Source of the DNA: Vibrio sp. UCD-FRSSP16_30
GTDB taxonomy: Bacteria > Pseudomonadota > Gammaproteobacteria > Enterobacterales > Vibrionaceae
Reading direction: 5' to 3'
Assembly (NCBI RefSeq): GCF_001676025.1
Contig: NZ_LZFW01000003.1
Coordinates: 1 to 64,000, forward strand
Length of the DNA: 64,000 bases
In this document: piece by piece, positions 63,578 through 64,000 of the stretch
How the letters are laid out: each line of letters opens with the position of its first letter
Position numbering within the stretch: position 1 is the first letter of the stretch
Position numbers and translations under genes: made by a program
The notes under the pieces: generated by a model
What the model saw: only the letters and a program-made list of their open reading frames with translations
The model's database searches: none
What the model was told of the DNA's origin: nothing

Positions 63578-64000
63578 ATGCTGTTGATTCGCCCTATTAC
63601 AGCAACAGATCACCAAGGATTGGCCCAGTTAGCCAAACAAACTGGCACTGGCTTCACCTCTATGCAAGATGATCCAAAACGCATCGATCAAATGATTAAA
63701 GATGGTTGTGATACGTTTAATAGTGAACATCCACTGAGCGATGGATACTACTTATTTGTTGCCGAAGACTTACAGCAACAAACATTAGTAGGTACCTGCG
63801 CGATACAAGCCGGAGTTGGCCTGCAAGACCCTTTTTATAGCTACCACTTAGATACTACCGTCCACTCATCTCGTGAGCTTGATGTGTACAACAAAGTACA
63901 AACGCTAAGCCTAAGTAACTTCCATACTGGATGCACAGAACTGTGTACCTTGTTTCTGCTGCCAGATTCAAGACAAGGCTACAACGGGCATTTATTGTCA
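63578..64000 (+). CDS. astA: Arginine N-succinyltransferase AstA (N-terminal part)
   Basis: The frame starts at ATG 63578 with an AAAGGA site and stays open to the window end (141 codons). The N-terminus MLLIRPITATDHQGLAQLAK, followed by QTGTGFTSM, and VGTCAIQAGVGLQDPFYSY and TGCTELCTLFLLPD are characteristic of AstA, the first enzyme of the arginine succinyltransferase (AST) pathway. The rest of the gene, and probably the other ast genes, lie to the right of the window. Confidence 0.93.
   Translation, partial: MLLIRPITATDHQGLAQLAKQTGTGFTSMQDDPKRIDQMIKDGCDTFNSEHPLSDGYYLFVAEDLQQQTLVGTCAIQAGVGLQDPFYSYHLDTTVHSSRELDVYNKVQTLSLSNFHTGCTELCTLFLLPDSRQGYNGHLLS

Overview
The window reads as chromosomal DNA of a marine gamma-proteobacterium of the Vibrionaceae, most likely a Vibrio. 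This rests on gene content and on protein character, namely LamB/MalM with MalT-box-like sites, a BAT operon, AhpC/AhpF, a small-subunit catalase, a CsrB-type RNA with a GacA/VarA box, YjbH, and the first part of AstA. Base composition is moderately AT-rich. No rRNA, tRNA or CRISPR array was seen.

Layout. 1-5000 is accessory DNA. It holds the right end of an IS21-type element (truncated istB), small orphan genes, two related TetR-like regulators, a 40-residue zinc-ribbon protein, gene remnants and several palindromes. 5000-8200 carries a porin and an exported beta-barrel-like protein, both ending in near-duplicate terminators. 8350-15424 is a tight six-gene BAT operon (MoxR ATPase, DUF58, DUF4381, BatA, BatB with TPR, BatD). 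15.6-19.5 kb has a CHK-type kinase-like protein and a LysR regulator divergent from a HisC-like aminotransferase plus a lone solute-binding protein. 19.7-27.5 kb is an oxidative-stress block (OxyR site, ahpC, ahpF, katA) interrupted by an HD hydrolase and an overlapping mmuM-BCCT transporter pair. 27.7-33.5 kb contains small enzymes, a DUF1254/DUF1214-type protein, and an RpiB-like isomerase next to kduD.

33.8-41.7 kb is a complete aa3-type cytochrome c oxidase cluster (ctaC-ctaD-ctaG-ctaE-surf1-orf-ctaA-ctaB, minus strand), with a DUF2909 gene on the opposite strand. 42-44.5 kb has an MscS channel, a MITE-like element and the csrB RNA gene. 44.8-48 kb has a YjiH protein, an AraC-Ogt fusion and a DMT exporter. 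48.3-52.1 kb is an envelope cluster (OmpA-like barrel, lipoprotein, YjbH). 52.2-57.9 kb has a Sel1-like membrane protein and a maltodextrin locus (malM, lamB and a divergent GlgX-like debranching enzyme around MalT-like boxes). The end holds a GGDEF protein, an ABC exporter, a class I glutamine amidotransferase and the start of astA.

Main points of the hunt. (1) Two copies (about 165 and 171 bp) of a palindromic element with short inverted ends are each flanked by 9-10 bp direct repeats, which marks them as MITE-like insertions. (2) An unannotated CsrB-family sRNA with about 24 GGA motifs has a perfect TGTAAG-N6-CTTACA box upstream. (3) A 25-bp dispersed repeat supplies the C-terminus and stop codon of one gene. 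(4) A BCCT carrier with altered aromatic-box residues is translationally overlapped with mmuM, which suggests a sulfonium-compound uptake module. (5) The TetR-linked region contains a shared 18-bp block and a perfect 18-bp inverted repeat.
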